Assembly: GCA_031363085.1 (NCBI GenBank)
Contig: JANLTU010000033.1
Location: 8,142-72,141 of the forward strand
Direction: 5' to 3'
DNA from: UBA6921 sp031363085
Lineage (GTDB): Bacteria; Pseudomonadota; Gammaproteobacteria; SG8-11
Length of the DNA stretch: 64,000 nucleotides
Shown here: positions 34,693 through 43,725 of the stretch, piece by piece
How the letters are laid out: the number at the start of each line of letters is the position of its first letter
Numbering within the stretch: the first letter of the stretch is position 1
The notes under the pieces: model-generated
Database searches by the model: none
What the model was told of the DNA's origin: nothing
Seen by the model: only the letters and a program-made list of their open reading frames with translations
Position numbers and translations under genes: made by a program

Positions 34693-35152
34693 TTATTTCC
34701 ACCGCCTGCTGATAACTCGCCAGCAACGCTGCATCGTCAATCGAGCCGTGGTGATGAATCTGTTTCCATTCACCGTTGATGTCCTGGTAAATGCGCGTGG
34801 TGCGGATCGCCAGCGGCAGCTCCAGTTGCGCGGTTTTAAACGTGCCGCGCTCGCGGCCGGTGGCGTAAAACAGATCGCCGACGCGATTGAGCGTGATGTC
34901 GTAATACTCCACGTACACCGTCGCCGCGCCGTTGAAAATGCGCTGATATACGGCTTCGATTTCAGCCCAGCCGCGCTTCACGCCGCCCAGCGGATTGCAC
35001 AGCACCACATGCTTGGCGTGCGACCAGTTCTTTGCCATATGGGCTAGGTCGCGATGATTAAAAGCGCGGTAAAAATCCATCAAGGCGCGTTCCGGCGCGG
35101 AGCGGCTGGCGTGAGCTTCGGCGCCGGTGATCAGTTGAACGTGTTGGAGCAT
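34679..35152 (-). CDS. NTF2/SnoaL-like domain protein
   Basis: 157 residues with the NTF2-like fold pattern: ALMDFYRAFNHRDLAHMAKNW, then a W-containing loop (KRGWAEIEAVYQRIF), and late strands (TRIYQDINGEWKQIHHHGSID). Relatives bind small molecules or act as isomerases or hydrolases; no role can be assigned. The last residues (TLNA) and stop codon lie inside a dispersed repeat element, so the original C-terminus may have been different. Confidence 0.75.
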   Translation of the reverse strand: MLQHVQLITGAEAHASRSAPERALMDFYRAFNHRDLAHMAKNWSHAKHVVLCNPLGGVKRGWAEIEAVYQRIFNGAATVYVEYYDITLNRVGDLFYATGRERGTFKTAQLELPLAIRTTRIYQDINGEWKQIHHHGSIDDAALLASYQQAVEITLNA

Positions 35153-35165
35153 GGCTGGGGTCTCG

Positions 35166-35197
35166 TTGTTCGATCAGCAGAGTGTACATGCTAAAAT
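35166..35197 (+). promoter_or_regulatory. Candidate extended -10 promoter of ilvD
   Basis: TGCTAAAAT at 35189-35197 is an extended -10 element (TGn plus TAAAAT) 30 bases before the ilvD start, with a weak TTGTTC -35-like hexamer at 35166-35171 at non-ideal spacing. The region lies between the divergent NTF2-like gene and ilvD. Confidence 0.4.
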
Positions 35198-35227
35198 CCT
35201 TTGCCTGTATTCAACCGAGACGCCCCA

Positions 35228-36913
35228 ATGGCCACCCAGAAATTAAACAAGATCAGTTCCCGCATCACCGAACCCAAAGCGCAGGGCGCCTCGCAAGCCA
35301 TGTTGATCGGCACCGGCTTGAGCGACGCCGACTTGACCAAGGCCCAGGTCGGTATTGCGTCGGTGTGGTGGGAGGGCAACACCTGCAACATGCACTTGAA
35401 TGACTTGGCAGCCTACGCCAAAGAAGGCGTGGTCGCGTCCGGACTGGTGGGCATGCGCTTCAACACCATCGGCGTGTCGGACGGCATTTCGATGGGCACC
35501 GACGGCATGAGTTATTCGCTGCAATCGCGCGACTTGATCGCCGACTCGATTGAAACCGTGATGGCCGCACAGTGGTACGACGGCTTGATCGCGATCCCCG
35601 GCTGCGACAAAAACATGCCCGGCGTGATGATCGCCATCGGGCGGCTGAACCGCCCCGCGTTGATGGTCTACGGCGGAACCATCAAGCCCGGGCACGCGCG
35701 CAGCGGCAAGGTGCTCGACATCGTGTCGGCGTTCCAGAGTTATGGCGAATTCATCACTCACAAAATCGACGAGCCGACGCGCGCCGACATCGTGCATCAC
35801 GCTTGTCCCGGCGCCGGCGCCTGCGGCGGCATGTACACCGCCAACACCATGGCCTGTGCGATTGAGGCGCTGGGCATGAGCCTGCCGTACAGTTCCTCCA
35901 GCCCGGCGGTGGACGACATCAAGCGCGACGAATGCAAGCGCGCCGGTGCCGCGATTCGACATTTATTGGAGCAGGACCTCAAACCGCGCGACATCATGAC
36001 GCGCGCCGCGTTCGAAAACGCGATGGTGGTGGTGATGGCCACCGGCGGCTCAACCAACGCGGTGCTGCATTTGATCGCGATGGCGCGTGCCGTCGACGTG
36101 CCGTTGAGCATCGACGACTTCCAGAGCGTCAGCGAGCGCGTGCCGTTTCTGGGCGACTTAAAACCCAGCGGCAAATATGTGATGGAAGATTTGCACCACG
36201 TCGGCGGCACTCCGGCGGTGATGAAATATCTGCTGGAAAAAGGCTTGTTAGACGGCTCGTGCCTAAGCGTGACCGGCAAGACCATGGCCGAAAATTTAAA
36301 AAATTTACCCGGTCTCAAGGCCGGCCAGGATGTCTTCATGCCGCTGGAAAAGCCCATCAAGTCCAGCGGCCACATCCAGATTTTAAAAGGCAATCTTGCG
36401 CCCGGCGGTGCGGTGGCCAAGATCACCGGCAAAGAGGGTTTGAGTTTTAAGGGCCCGGCGCGCGTCTACGACTGCGAAGAAGACATGCTCAAGGGCTTGG
36501 AGCGTGACGAAATCAAAAAAGGCGACATCGTGGTGATCCGCTACGAAGGCCCGAAGGGCGGACCGGGCATGCCGGAGATGCTGACGCCAACCTCGGCGAT
36601 CATGGGTGCCGGCTTGGGTAAAGACGTGGCACTGATCACCGACGGCCGTTTCTCCGGTGGCTCGCACGGCTTCATCATCGGCCACGTGGTGCCGGAGGCG
36701 CAGGAGGGCGGGCCAATCGCACTGATCAAGACCGGCGACGTCATCACCATCGACGCAAACCAAAAGTTGCTCGCGGTGGATGTCAGCGACGCCGAGTTCG
36801 CCAAACGCAAAGCCGCATGGAAAATGCCGCCGTATAAAGCCACGCGCGGCACCTTGTTCAAATACATCAAGGCGGTGAAAAACGCATCGGAAGGATGCGT
36901 GACCGACGAGTGA
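35228..36913 (+). CDS. ilvD: Dihydroxy-acid dehydratase
   Basis: 561 residues, the usual length. It shows the Fe-S ligand cysteines: C53 in NTCNMH, C126 in GCDKNMPG, and the CPGAGACGGMYTANTM motif with C199. IlvD converts dihydroxy-isovalerate and dihydroxy-methylvalerate to the 2-keto acids in valine, isoleucine, leucine and pantothenate synthesis. ATG at 35228 is chosen because the protein then starts like the family (MATQKLNKISSRITEP). No other ilv gene is adjacent, so it is a stand-alone locus. Confidence 0.95.
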   Translation: MATQKLNKISSRITEPKAQGASQAMLIGTGLSDADLTKAQVGIASVWWEGNTCNMHLNDLAAYAKEGVVASGLVGMRFNTIGVSDGISMGTDGMSYSLQSRDLIADSIETVMAAQWYDGLIAIPGCDKNMPGVMIAIGRLNRPALMVYGGTIKPGHARSGKVLDIVSAFQSYGEFITHKIDEPTRADIVHHACPGAGACGGMYTANTMACAIEALGMSLPYSSSSPAVDDIKRDECKRAGAAIRHLLEQDLKPRDIMTRAAFENAMVVVMATGGSTNAVLHLIAMARAVDVPLSIDDFQSVSERVPFLGDLKPSGKYVMEDLHHVGGTPAVMKYLLEKGLLDGSCLSVTGKTMAENLKNLPGLKAGQDVFMPLEKPIKSSGHIQILKGNLAPGGAVAKITGKEGLSFKGPARVYDCEEDMLKGLERDEIKKGDIVVIRYEGPKGGPGMPEMLTPTSAIMGAGLGKDVALITDGRFSGGSHGFIIGHVVPEAQEGGPIALIKTGDVITIDANQKLLAVDVSDAEFAKRKAAWKMPPYKATRGTLFKYIKAVKNASEGCVTDE

Positions 36914-36995
36914 GCCGTTGCGCTTGGCGGCGTGCCGCGAGGGGCATCGTTCAACGGCCCCTCCGCTTGCTCAGATAAGCTAAACGTTGTCTGTA

Positions 36996-37025
36996 GCCGA
37001 AGCTTAACGAGCGTTAAGCTTCGGC
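36996..37025. other. Perfect 14-base dyad between ilvD and hsp20
   Basis: GCCGAAGCTTAACG (36996-37009) and its exact inverse (37012-37025) are separated by two bases. There is no T-run after either arm, so it may be an ilvD transcript-end hairpin, a repeat, or a regulator binding site. The rest of the 259-base gap holds an AAGGAG ribosome-binding site and no other gene. Confidence 0.5.
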
Positions 37026-37172
37026 GGGTCAAACACGCAGTACCGTTGGAATCAGGCATCGTGTACTGCATCATTATTTAAGCCGTCTGCGTAATTTCAC
37101 GAATTCAATCTCTGCGTATTTTCTCCATAATTTTAGGTGTCGAAAGACATTCATGCATAAGGAGATACGACC

Positions 37173-37706
37173 ATGACTGAAACTGTCAAAAAATTCGAGG
37201 CGGCTGCCGATGTCCGCGATGTGACACCGATCAGGAAAGCTGCCGCAAGCACGACGACACCGCTGCGTGTGGTCGATCCGTTTAGCGAGATGGAACGCAT
37301 GTTCGAGAGTTTCTTCCTGCGGTTACGCTCACGTCCCACCGGCTGGGATTTGATGAATTGGTCGACGCCGGGTGAGCTTGAAGCGAAATCACCGCGTGTC
37401 GATGTGATCGAGCGCGATGCGGAAGTGCTGGTGCGCGCCGAGTTGCCGGGGGTGGAAAAAGACAAGCTTGACATTTCCATGACCGACGACTGCGTTACCA
37501 TCAAGGCAACCACCCAGCATGAGGAAAAAGAGGAGAAGGGCGACTACTACCGGTGCGAGATTTCACGCGGAACTTTCGCGCGCACGCTCGCGTTGCCGGC
37601 GGTAGTGAATACCGAGAAAGCCAGGGCAATGTTCAAGAATGGAATTTTGGAACTGACCCTGCCCAAGTTAGAGCAGGCCAAGCGCCGCACCATCAAGGTG
37701 GAGTGA
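37173..37706 (+). CDS. Small heat-shock protein, Hsp20/alpha-crystallin family
   Basis: 177 residues. N-terminal region includes DPFSEMERMFESFF, the alpha-crystallin domain spans about residues 70-165 (PRVDVIERDAEVLVRAELPGVEKDKLDISM...GTFARTLALP...AMFKNGILELTLPK). The hallmark I/V-x-I tail is present as IKVE. It holds unfolding proteins for refolding by other chaperones. AAGGAG lies upstream of ATG 37173. The DUF2934 gene follows eight bases later. Confidence 0.93.
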   Translation: MTETVKKFEAAADVRDVTPIRKAAASTTTPLRVVDPFSEMERMFESFFLRLRSRPTGWDLMNWSTPGELEAKSPRVDVIERDAEVLVRAELPGVEKDKLDISMTDDCVTIKATTQHEEKEEKGDYYRCEISRGTFARTLALPAVVNTEKARAMFKNGILELTLPKLEQAKRRTIKVE

Positions 37707-37713
37707 CTTGACC

Positions 37714-37929
37714 ATGGCGAAAACAAAAAGCAGTGCGACGGTTGCAGAGGTGTCGACTTTGCCCAAGACAAAACGGCGCGCCATATCCGAGGATGAGCGA
37801 CGCCGGATGATCGCCGAGGCGGCATATTACCTCGCCGAGCAACGGGCATTTACGGGTGGCGACCCGGACAGCGATTGGAGGCAGGCGGAAGTGCAAATCA
37901 ATCGCATGATCGGGCCGCAGTTAGCCTGA
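37714..37929 (+). CDS. Small DUF2934 protein
   Basis: 71 residues. The C-terminal half has the DUF2934 pattern: RRMIAEAAYYLAEQRAF...GDPDSDWRQAEVQI, with a Lys/Arg-rich N-terminus. Function unknown; family members are often found next to stress genes. ATG at 37714 is preferred to a TTG six bases earlier. It forms a unit with the Hsp20 gene and is followed by a terminator-like hairpin. Confidence 0.8.
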   Translation: MAKTKSSATVAEVSTLPKTKRRAISEDERRRMIAEAAYYLAEQRAFTGGDPDSDWRQAEVQINRMIGPQLA

Positions 37930-37972
37930 AGTTATCCGTCTTCGGGTTTGAGGTAGTCACCTGACACCTCCG

Positions 37973-38002
37973 GCGGGGCGAGTCGAGTTCGGCTCGCCCC
38001 GC
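37973..38002 (+). terminator. Likely terminator after hsp20-DUF2934
   Basis: GCGGGGCGAG (37973-37982) and CTCGCCCCGC (37993-38002) form a perfect 10-base G+C-rich stem with a ten-base loop, followed by TTCTATT, a weak U-tract. It lies 44 bases after the DUF2934 stop. Confidence 0.7.
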
Positions 38003-38103
38003 TTCTATTGTGCGCAGGTCGCGTTGATGACGGCGGTGCTGGGTGATGTTGCTAGCTCAGCCGGGTAGACGCGGCGCGTGTTTGCGGCGAACATGTCGGC
38101 GCC

Positions 38104-39858
38104 ATGTCTGCTGATGCTTGCGTACTCAAAATAATTTTCGTGATTGCGTTGTTCGCGTGTGCGCTGCCAGCGCACGCGACGGATCGTGTGCGTGTCGAAA
38201 TTGAAGGTTTGAGCGGTGAGCTGCTCACCAACGTGACCGGCTACCTGACGCTGATCCAGCAGAAATCGCATGAGGCGTTGAACGACGAGCGGATTAAAAA
38301 GCTGCATAAAAAAACGCCTGGTGAAATTCGCGAAGCGCTGCAACCGTTCGGCTATTACAAGCCGGAGATTCAGGCGGAACTCACGCACGCGGAAGATATT
38401 TGGGTAGCGCGCTATGTCGTCGATCCGGGTCCTGCGTTAAAGATTATTGCCGTGGATGTGCAGATACACGGCAGCGGCGCGCAAGATACGGAGTTTCAAC
38501 GCGTGTTGAACAAGCTTCCGCTGGTGGTCGGCGAAACCTTGGAGCATGCGCACTACGAAGACGCCAAACATATCTTGGCGGAACTTGCGACCGAGCGCGG
38601 CTATTTGGATGCGCAGTTTGAAACCAGCGAAATCCGCGTGGACTTGGCCGCCTACACGGCCGCCATTGTCATTCATTTTAATACCGGTGAGCGTTACCGC
38701 TTCGGCGCGCTCACGTTCGACACCCCCGAATTCGAAGCGGATTTTTTGCGCCGCTATGCCAAGTTCGCGCCCGGCGACGGTTACACGTTCACGGCGTTAC
38801 TGGATTTGCAAAACGCGTTAACCGACAGCGACTATTTCAGCCAGGTTGAAGTCAAAACCAGGCGTGATCTTGCGCAAAACCATGTGATTCCAGTTGAGGT
38901 GAGCGCGGTAGCACGCGAGCGTACCCGCTACACTTTGGGAATAGGTTACGGCACCGACACCGGCGGTCCGCGCGCCACTGCCGGCATGGAGCGGCGGCGC
39001 GTGACGCAAGACGGCCATCGTTGGCGTGCCGACACCAAGGTGTCCAGAGTCAGCGACAGTTTGACCATGCGCTATATCATTCCGTTAAAAAATCCGCGCA
39101 CCGATCAATTCACCGCCACGGCCGGATTCGAAGACCAGCGCCTGACCGACAACACCAGCAAAAAATATCTGCTTAGCGGCAGCATCAGCCGCTTGGATAA
39201 CGGCTGGCAAAAATCGCTGTTCATTAATGTCGAGAACGATCAGAACTTTTCCGTCGGCGGTCAGACCGGCAGCTCCACGCTGGTGATGCCTGGCATCAAC
39301 TGGACGCGCGTGCGTGCCAACGACCGCATCTATACCACCTTCGGCAATCGCTTCATGCTGGAAGTGCGCGGCGGCTCGGAAACCCTGGGATCAACCACGT
39401 CGTTTATTCAGGGGCGCGCAAATGTCAAGTTCGTGCGCCGTTTTCAAAGTTATGGGCGGGTGCTGGCGCGCGGTGATATCGGTTACAGCAAGGTGCTGAA
39501 CTTCGAACAGTTGCCGCCGTCGGTGCGTTTCTTCGCCGGAGGTGACTTCAGCGTGCGCGGTTATGCCTACAATGCCTTGGGTCCGCATCAGGATGGCAAG
39601 TTGATCGGCGGTACGCATTTGCTGGTCGGCAGTCTGGAATACGAGCAGATTTTGAACGAGAGCTGGAGCCTCGCCACCTTTTACGATGCCGGCAATGCGA
39701 TGAACAACTTTGCCGATTCGGTGGCGCACAGCACCGGTCTGGGGGTGCGCTACCGTTCGCCGATTGGATTAATACGCGTCGACGTCGCCCAACGGCTGGA
39801 CGATGAAAATTTAGGTGACCGGCGTTATCTGCATATTTCGATTGGGCCCGATCTATGA
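38104..39858 (+). CDS. tamA: TamA, outer-membrane translocation and assembly protein
   Basis: 584 residues (E. coli TamA is 577). A signal peptide (MSADACVLKIIFVIALFACALPAHA) precedes POTRA domains (RVRVEIEGLSGELLTNVTGYL, ALKIIAVDVQIHG, YRFGALTFDT) and a C-terminal Omp85 16-strand barrel (RGYAYNALGP, GLGVRYRSPIGLIRVDVAQRL). With TamB it supports outer-membrane assembly and phospholipid transfer. Start and tamB overlap (ATGA) match the usual operon. Confidence 0.93.
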   Translation: MSADACVLKIIFVIALFACALPAHATDRVRVEIEGLSGELLTNVTGYLTLIQQKSHEALNDERIKKLHKKTPGEIREALQPFGYYKPEIQAELTHAEDIWVARYVVDPGPALKIIAVDVQIHGSGAQDTEFQRVLNKLPLVVGETLEHAHYEDAKHILAELATERGYLDAQFETSEIRVDLAAYTAAIVIHFNTGERYRFGALTFDTPEFEADFLRRYAKFAPGDGYTFTALLDLQNALTDSDYFSQVEVKTRRDLAQNHVIPVEVSAVARERTRYTLGIGYGTDTGGPRATAGMERRRVTQDGHRWRADTKVSRVSDSLTMRYIIPLKNPRTDQFTATAGFEDQRLTDNTSKKYLLSGSISRLDNGWQKSLFINVENDQNFSVGGQTGSSTLVMPGINWTRVRANDRIYTTFGNRFMLEVRGGSETLGSTTSFIQGRANVKFVRRFQSYGRVLARGDIGYSKVLNFEQLPPSVRFFAGGDFSVRGYAYNALGPHQDGKLIGGTHLLVGSLEYEQILNESWSLATFYDAGNAMNNFADSVAHSTGLGVRYRSPIGLIRVDVAQRLDDENLGDRRYLHISIGPDL

Positions 39859-42800
39859 CGCGGCGACTGTGGATCAGCATCGCTGTGGTGCTTGCGTTAC
39901 TGCTGTCGAGCATCGGCGGCGTGGCCGCGTTGCTGTCGTCCGAGTCCGGTTTGGCTTGGCTGGTGCAGCGCGCGATCAGCTCTGCGCCCGGCGCGCTGTC
40001 GGTGCGCGCCACGCATGGACGCCTGCATGGGCCGCTGGTTCTGGAAGACGTTACCTATCGCACCCCGGATGCAGAGCTCAGCTTGGCGCGCGTCGAGCTG
40101 GATTGGGATCCCTGGCTATTGCTCAAGAAAGAATTTCACATCGCCCGACTGGCGCTTTCTCACGTCGATTACCTGGTGTTGCAAACCCACGCCACGCGCG
40201 CTGAAGTCAAGCTGCCGAATATCGATTTACCGGTGAGTGTGGTGGTCGAGCAGTTGCACATCGAGGCGTTGCAATTTCGCGGCGGCCCGGACCAGTCAGT
40301 GCAGGTGATCGACACGCTGAGTTTGCAAGCCGAGATTTCGGGTTCTCTTGTCGAGATTGCGCACCTTGATGCGGAGTCTGCCTTGTTCAGCGTGCAGGTC
40401 AAGGGCCGGGTACAAACTTGGGGCGACTATCCACTGAACCTGGCGACGCGCTGGACGCTGCGCCCGCCGCAGCGTGCGCCGCTCGTCGGCCAGGGTGAGC
40501 TGCGCGGTGATCTGCGCGGTATTGATGTCCGGCAAACGCTATCGGCGCCGGTCGCTGTTGCGCTGCAAGCGCGTGTTAGTGATGTCCTCAACACGTCGCG
40601 TTGGGAATTGACGGCCACTGCGCAGGCGCTTGATGTCAGTCATATCGACGCGCACTGGTCGTTCGCGCCGCTGGATATCGAGCTTGGCGCCCAGGGTGAC
40701 GGCGCCAGCGCGAAAGTCAACGCAAAACTACGTTCGACGCATGCGTCGACCGGCGCGTTCGAATTGAATTGGCGCGGCAGCATCGCTGCTAGTGATATCG
40801 TCATCGACAGCCTGGACGCGCAATTGCACAACAGCGACACGCGTCTGCATGCGAGCGGCAGCCTCGCGCTGGATGGACACGCGCCGCACGGCATTGCCAA
40901 GCTCAAACTGCTCGGGCAATGGCAGGCGCTGCGCTGGCCGTTGCGCGGTGCGCCGATACTGCTCAGTCCCGCCGGTGATTTCTCATTCAGCGGCGCTCCG
41001 GAGGACTACACCTTTGCAATGAATGTGCCGCTGCGCAGCGAGCGCTTGCCGAACAGCGATTGGACGGTGCGCGGTCGCGGCAATTTACATGAGCTTGACA
41101 TTAACTCGATCGCCATCGCGACGTTGGGCGGGGAAGTGCAGGGTGATGCCCTGCTTAAGTGGGGCACCGCTGTGAACTGGCAGGCGCACTTGTCCGGCGC
41201 GCGGCTCGATCCGGGGCGGCGCTGGAGTGCGTGGCCCGGGCAGCTTGAATTTGCTTTGAGCAGCGACGGAGAAGTCAAAGAGGGGCACCTGCGCGCGAAT
41301 GCCGATTTAACCAAGCTGGCCGGCCGGCTGCGTGGCTATCCGTTACGTGGGCAAGTACAACTTACCGCCAATGACGATGCCTATGCGCTGCGCGGCGCAG
41401 AATTGCAGTCAGATGCCAACCTGCTGCGCGCGCACGGCGCGCTCAGCAAAGATTGGCAATTGGATTGGGATCTCAGCGCGCCCAAACTGGCGGCCTTGCT
41501 GCCGCAATTGGAAGGCGCGCTGAACGCACGCGGGCAAGTGCGCGGCCCGCGCGCTGCGCCGCAGGTCAGTTACACGCTGCGGGGCGAAAACCTGCGGCGG
41601 GATAGCACGCAGGTGGCGCGCGTTGACAGCCACGGTGAGCTTGATCTGAATCCCGAACAGCCGATCCGCATCACGCTGCAAGCGCAGCAATTGGTGCTGG
41701 CCGGGACGCCGCTCGATAGCGTAACGCTCGACCTTGACGGCTCCTTGCATGCGCATCGCCTCACTGCCGCGCTGCGCGCGCCGGAGGCGGGCGCCGATGT
41801 TGTCATTTCCGGGCAATGGCGTGATCCGGACTGGAACGGCCGGATCGAACGCGCCGATCTACGGCAAGCGCGTGTTGGCGAATGGCAGCTTGCGCAGGCG
41901 GCGGCGCTGCATGCCGAGCACGGTGCGGCGCGTGCGGCGGAGTTGTGCTGGACCGCCGCAGCAGGACGCTTGTGCGCAGACGCGAATTGGTCGCAAGCCA
42001 GCGGTGTTGACGCAAACCTGCGGTTGGCGGATTTACCGCTGACGGCGTTGCGCCCAGTAATGCCCGAAGGCGTTGCGGTGACCGGCATGCTCAGCGGCGC
42101 GCTACGCGTGCACGCACAGCCTGACGCGCAACACGCGACGGCGGCCAGTGGCGCGTTGCAATTGCAACTTACGGCGGGTCAGTTGACGTTCACTGGCGTT
42201 ACCGACGAAGTACTGAATGTCGAACACCGTGGCGCGGAGCTGCAACTGACGCTCGATGCTCAGGGAGCGCATGTTGATATTAAAGCTGATTTCGCGCAAC
42301 TGGGCACGGCGGCAGTGAATCTGCAACTGCCCAACTGGCAGCCGGACAATACCTCGACTGCGCAAGCCATCACCGGGCGGGTGCAGGCCGATGCGCAGGA
42401 GCTGGGATTTTTAGCGCGCTGGATTCCCGCCATCGAGCAAGTGCATGGCGTGCTGCATGCCGACGCGCGCGTGCACGGCACCGTCGCGCAACCACGTTAC
42501 GAAGGCGTAGTGTCGTTGCGTGACGGCGCGGCTTCGTTGCCGCAGCAGGGTATTCATTTAAAAAATGTCAATATCGAAGCCCGCAGCCGCAGCGATGGGC
42601 ATATCGAGTTCCACGCGGCAGCGCGTTCCGGGCCGGGCAAACTTGAAATTCAAGGCGAGCTGACGCCGGATCGCGCCGCCGGCTGGCCCCTGACCGTCGA
42701 TATTAAAGGCCAGGATTTCGAAGCGGTAAATTTGCCGGAAGCGTGGGTGCTGGCCTCGCCGGAATTGCAAATCTACAAAGTGCGTAATCGCATCGATCTC

Positions 42801-43691
42801 AACGGCCTGCTGCAAATTCCGCAGGCACGTTATACCGCGCGCGATGTGTCCACAACCCAAACGCCGTCGTCGGACGTGGTGCTGGTCGGCAAGGAAGAAA
42901 AACCGCGCGCCGACGACAAGTGGCAAATCTACACCACGGTGCGTTTTTCGTTCGGTGACAAGGTCAGCTTCGAGGGCTTTGGTTTGAAGGGTTTGGTGCG
43001 CGGCGAAGTGGTTGCGCTCGACGAGCCGAAAAAACTCACGACCGGGTACGGCGAGTTGCAAATCGTGGATGCCACGTTTAACGCCTATAAAACCGATCTG
43101 CGTGTGACACGCGGGCGCCTGCTGTTTGCCGGCGGCCCGATCAACAACCCCGGCATTGATGCGCGCGCGCTGCGCGCGGAAGGAATGAGTGTGCAGGAAA
43201 ATGGTAAATCCGACAGCACCGAATTGCATGAGCCGGGCACGGTCGTGGCCGGCGTGTTGGTGCGTGGCACCTTGCGCAATCTGGAGTTAACGCTGTTTTC
43301 CGAGCCGCCGCGCGATCAGGCCGAAGTTTTGTCGCTGCTGCTGTTCGGCGTGCCGCTGGGCGAGGCCACCTCGGAGCAGGGCAAGGCGCTGTTCCTGGCG
43401 GCCTCGTCGCTGCGCCTCACCGGTCGTGACGAAACCGTGCGCAAAATCGGTCAGAAATTCGGCATCCAGGAAATCCGCCTGGACGCCGGAAGCACACCCG
43501 ACCAAGCCTCGCTGGTCATCGGCCGCTACCTGGGGCCGCGTCTTTACGTTAATTACAGCGTCGGCCTGCTCGCCAACACCAGCAACGTGTTTCGTGCCCG
43601 CTACCGCATCAGCAACAAATGGTTGTTGCAGTCGGAAAGCAGCGACAACGGACAGGGTGCGGCGGATTTGCTGTACATCTTCGAGCACTGA
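39855..43691 (+). CDS. tamB: TamB, inner-membrane bridge protein of the TAM complex
   Basis: 1278 residues (E. coli 1259). One N-terminal membrane helix (LWISIAVVLALLLSSIGGVAALL), then long beta-helical periplasmic repeats and the conserved C-terminal DUF490 domain (LFAGGPINNPGIDARALR, TSEQGKALFLAASSLRL). It spans the periplasm as a hydrophobic groove and works with TamA in outer-membrane lipid homeostasis. It overlaps tamA by four bases. Confidence 0.93.
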   Translation: MTRRLWISIAVVLALLLSSIGGVAALLSSESGLAWLVQRAISSAPGALSVRATHGRLHGPLVLEDVTYRTPDAELSLARVELDWDPWLLLKKEFHIARLALSHVDYLVLQTHATRAEVKLPNIDLPVSVVVEQLHIEALQFRGGPDQSVQVIDTLSLQAEISGSLVEIAHLDAESALFSVQVKGRVQTWGDYPLNLATRWTLRPPQRAPLVGQGELRGDLRGIDVRQTLSAPVAVALQARVSDVLNTSRWELTATAQALDVSHIDAHWSFAPLDIELGAQGDGASAKVNAKLRSTHASTGAFELNWRGSIAASDIVIDSLDAQLHNSDTRLHASGSLALDGHAPHGIAKLKLLGQWQALRWPLRGAPILLSPAGDFSFSGAPEDYTFAMNVPLRSERLPNSDWTVRGRGNLHELDINSIAIATLGGEVQGDALLKWGTAVNWQAHLSGARLDPGRRWSAWPGQLEFALSSDGEVKEGHLRANADLTKLAGRLRGYPLRGQVQLTANDDAYALRGAELQSDANLLRAHGALSKDWQLDWDLSAPKLAALLPQLEGALNARGQVRGPRAAPQVSYTLRGENLRRDSTQVARVDSHGELDLNPEQPIRITLQAQQLVLAGTPLDSVTLDLDGSLHAHRLTAALRAPEAGADVVISGQWRDPDWNGRIERADLRQARVGEWQLAQAAALHAEHGAARAAELCWTAAAGRLCADANWSQASGVDANLRLADLPLTALRPVMPEGVAVTGMLSGALRVHAQPDAQHATAASGALQLQLTAGQLTFTGVTDEVLNVEHRGAELQLTLDAQGAHVDIKADFAQLGTAAVNLQLPNWQPDNTSTAQAITGRVQADAQELGFLARWIPAIEQVHGVLHADARVHGTVAQPRYEGVVSLRDGAASLPQQGIHLKNVNIEARSRSDGHIEFHAAARSGPGKLEIQGELTPDRAAGWPLTVDIKGQDFEAVNLPEAWVLASPELQIYKVRNRIDLNGLLQIPQARYTARDVSTTQTPSSDVVLVGKEEKPRADDKWQIYTTVRFSFGDKVSFEGFGLKGLVRGEVVALDEPKKLTTGYGELQIVDATFNAYKTDLRVTRGRLLFAGGPINNPGIDARALRAEGMSVQENGKSDSTELHEPGTVVAGVLVRGTLRNLELTLFSEPPRDQAEVLSLLLFGVPLGEATSEQGKALFLAASSLRLTGRDETVRKIGQKFGIQEIRLDAGSTPDQASLVIGRYLGPRLYVNYSVGLLANTSNVFRARYRISNKWLLQSESSDNGQGAADLLYIFEH

Positions 43692-43725
43692 CGACGCTGC
43701 TACCGGAATATATGCCGCGATAGCA

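Noticed and set aside
37081..37172. Sigma-32 promoter for hsp20
   Set aside because: A CTCCATAATT -10-like block exists but no convincing CTTGAAA -35 element lies at the right distance.
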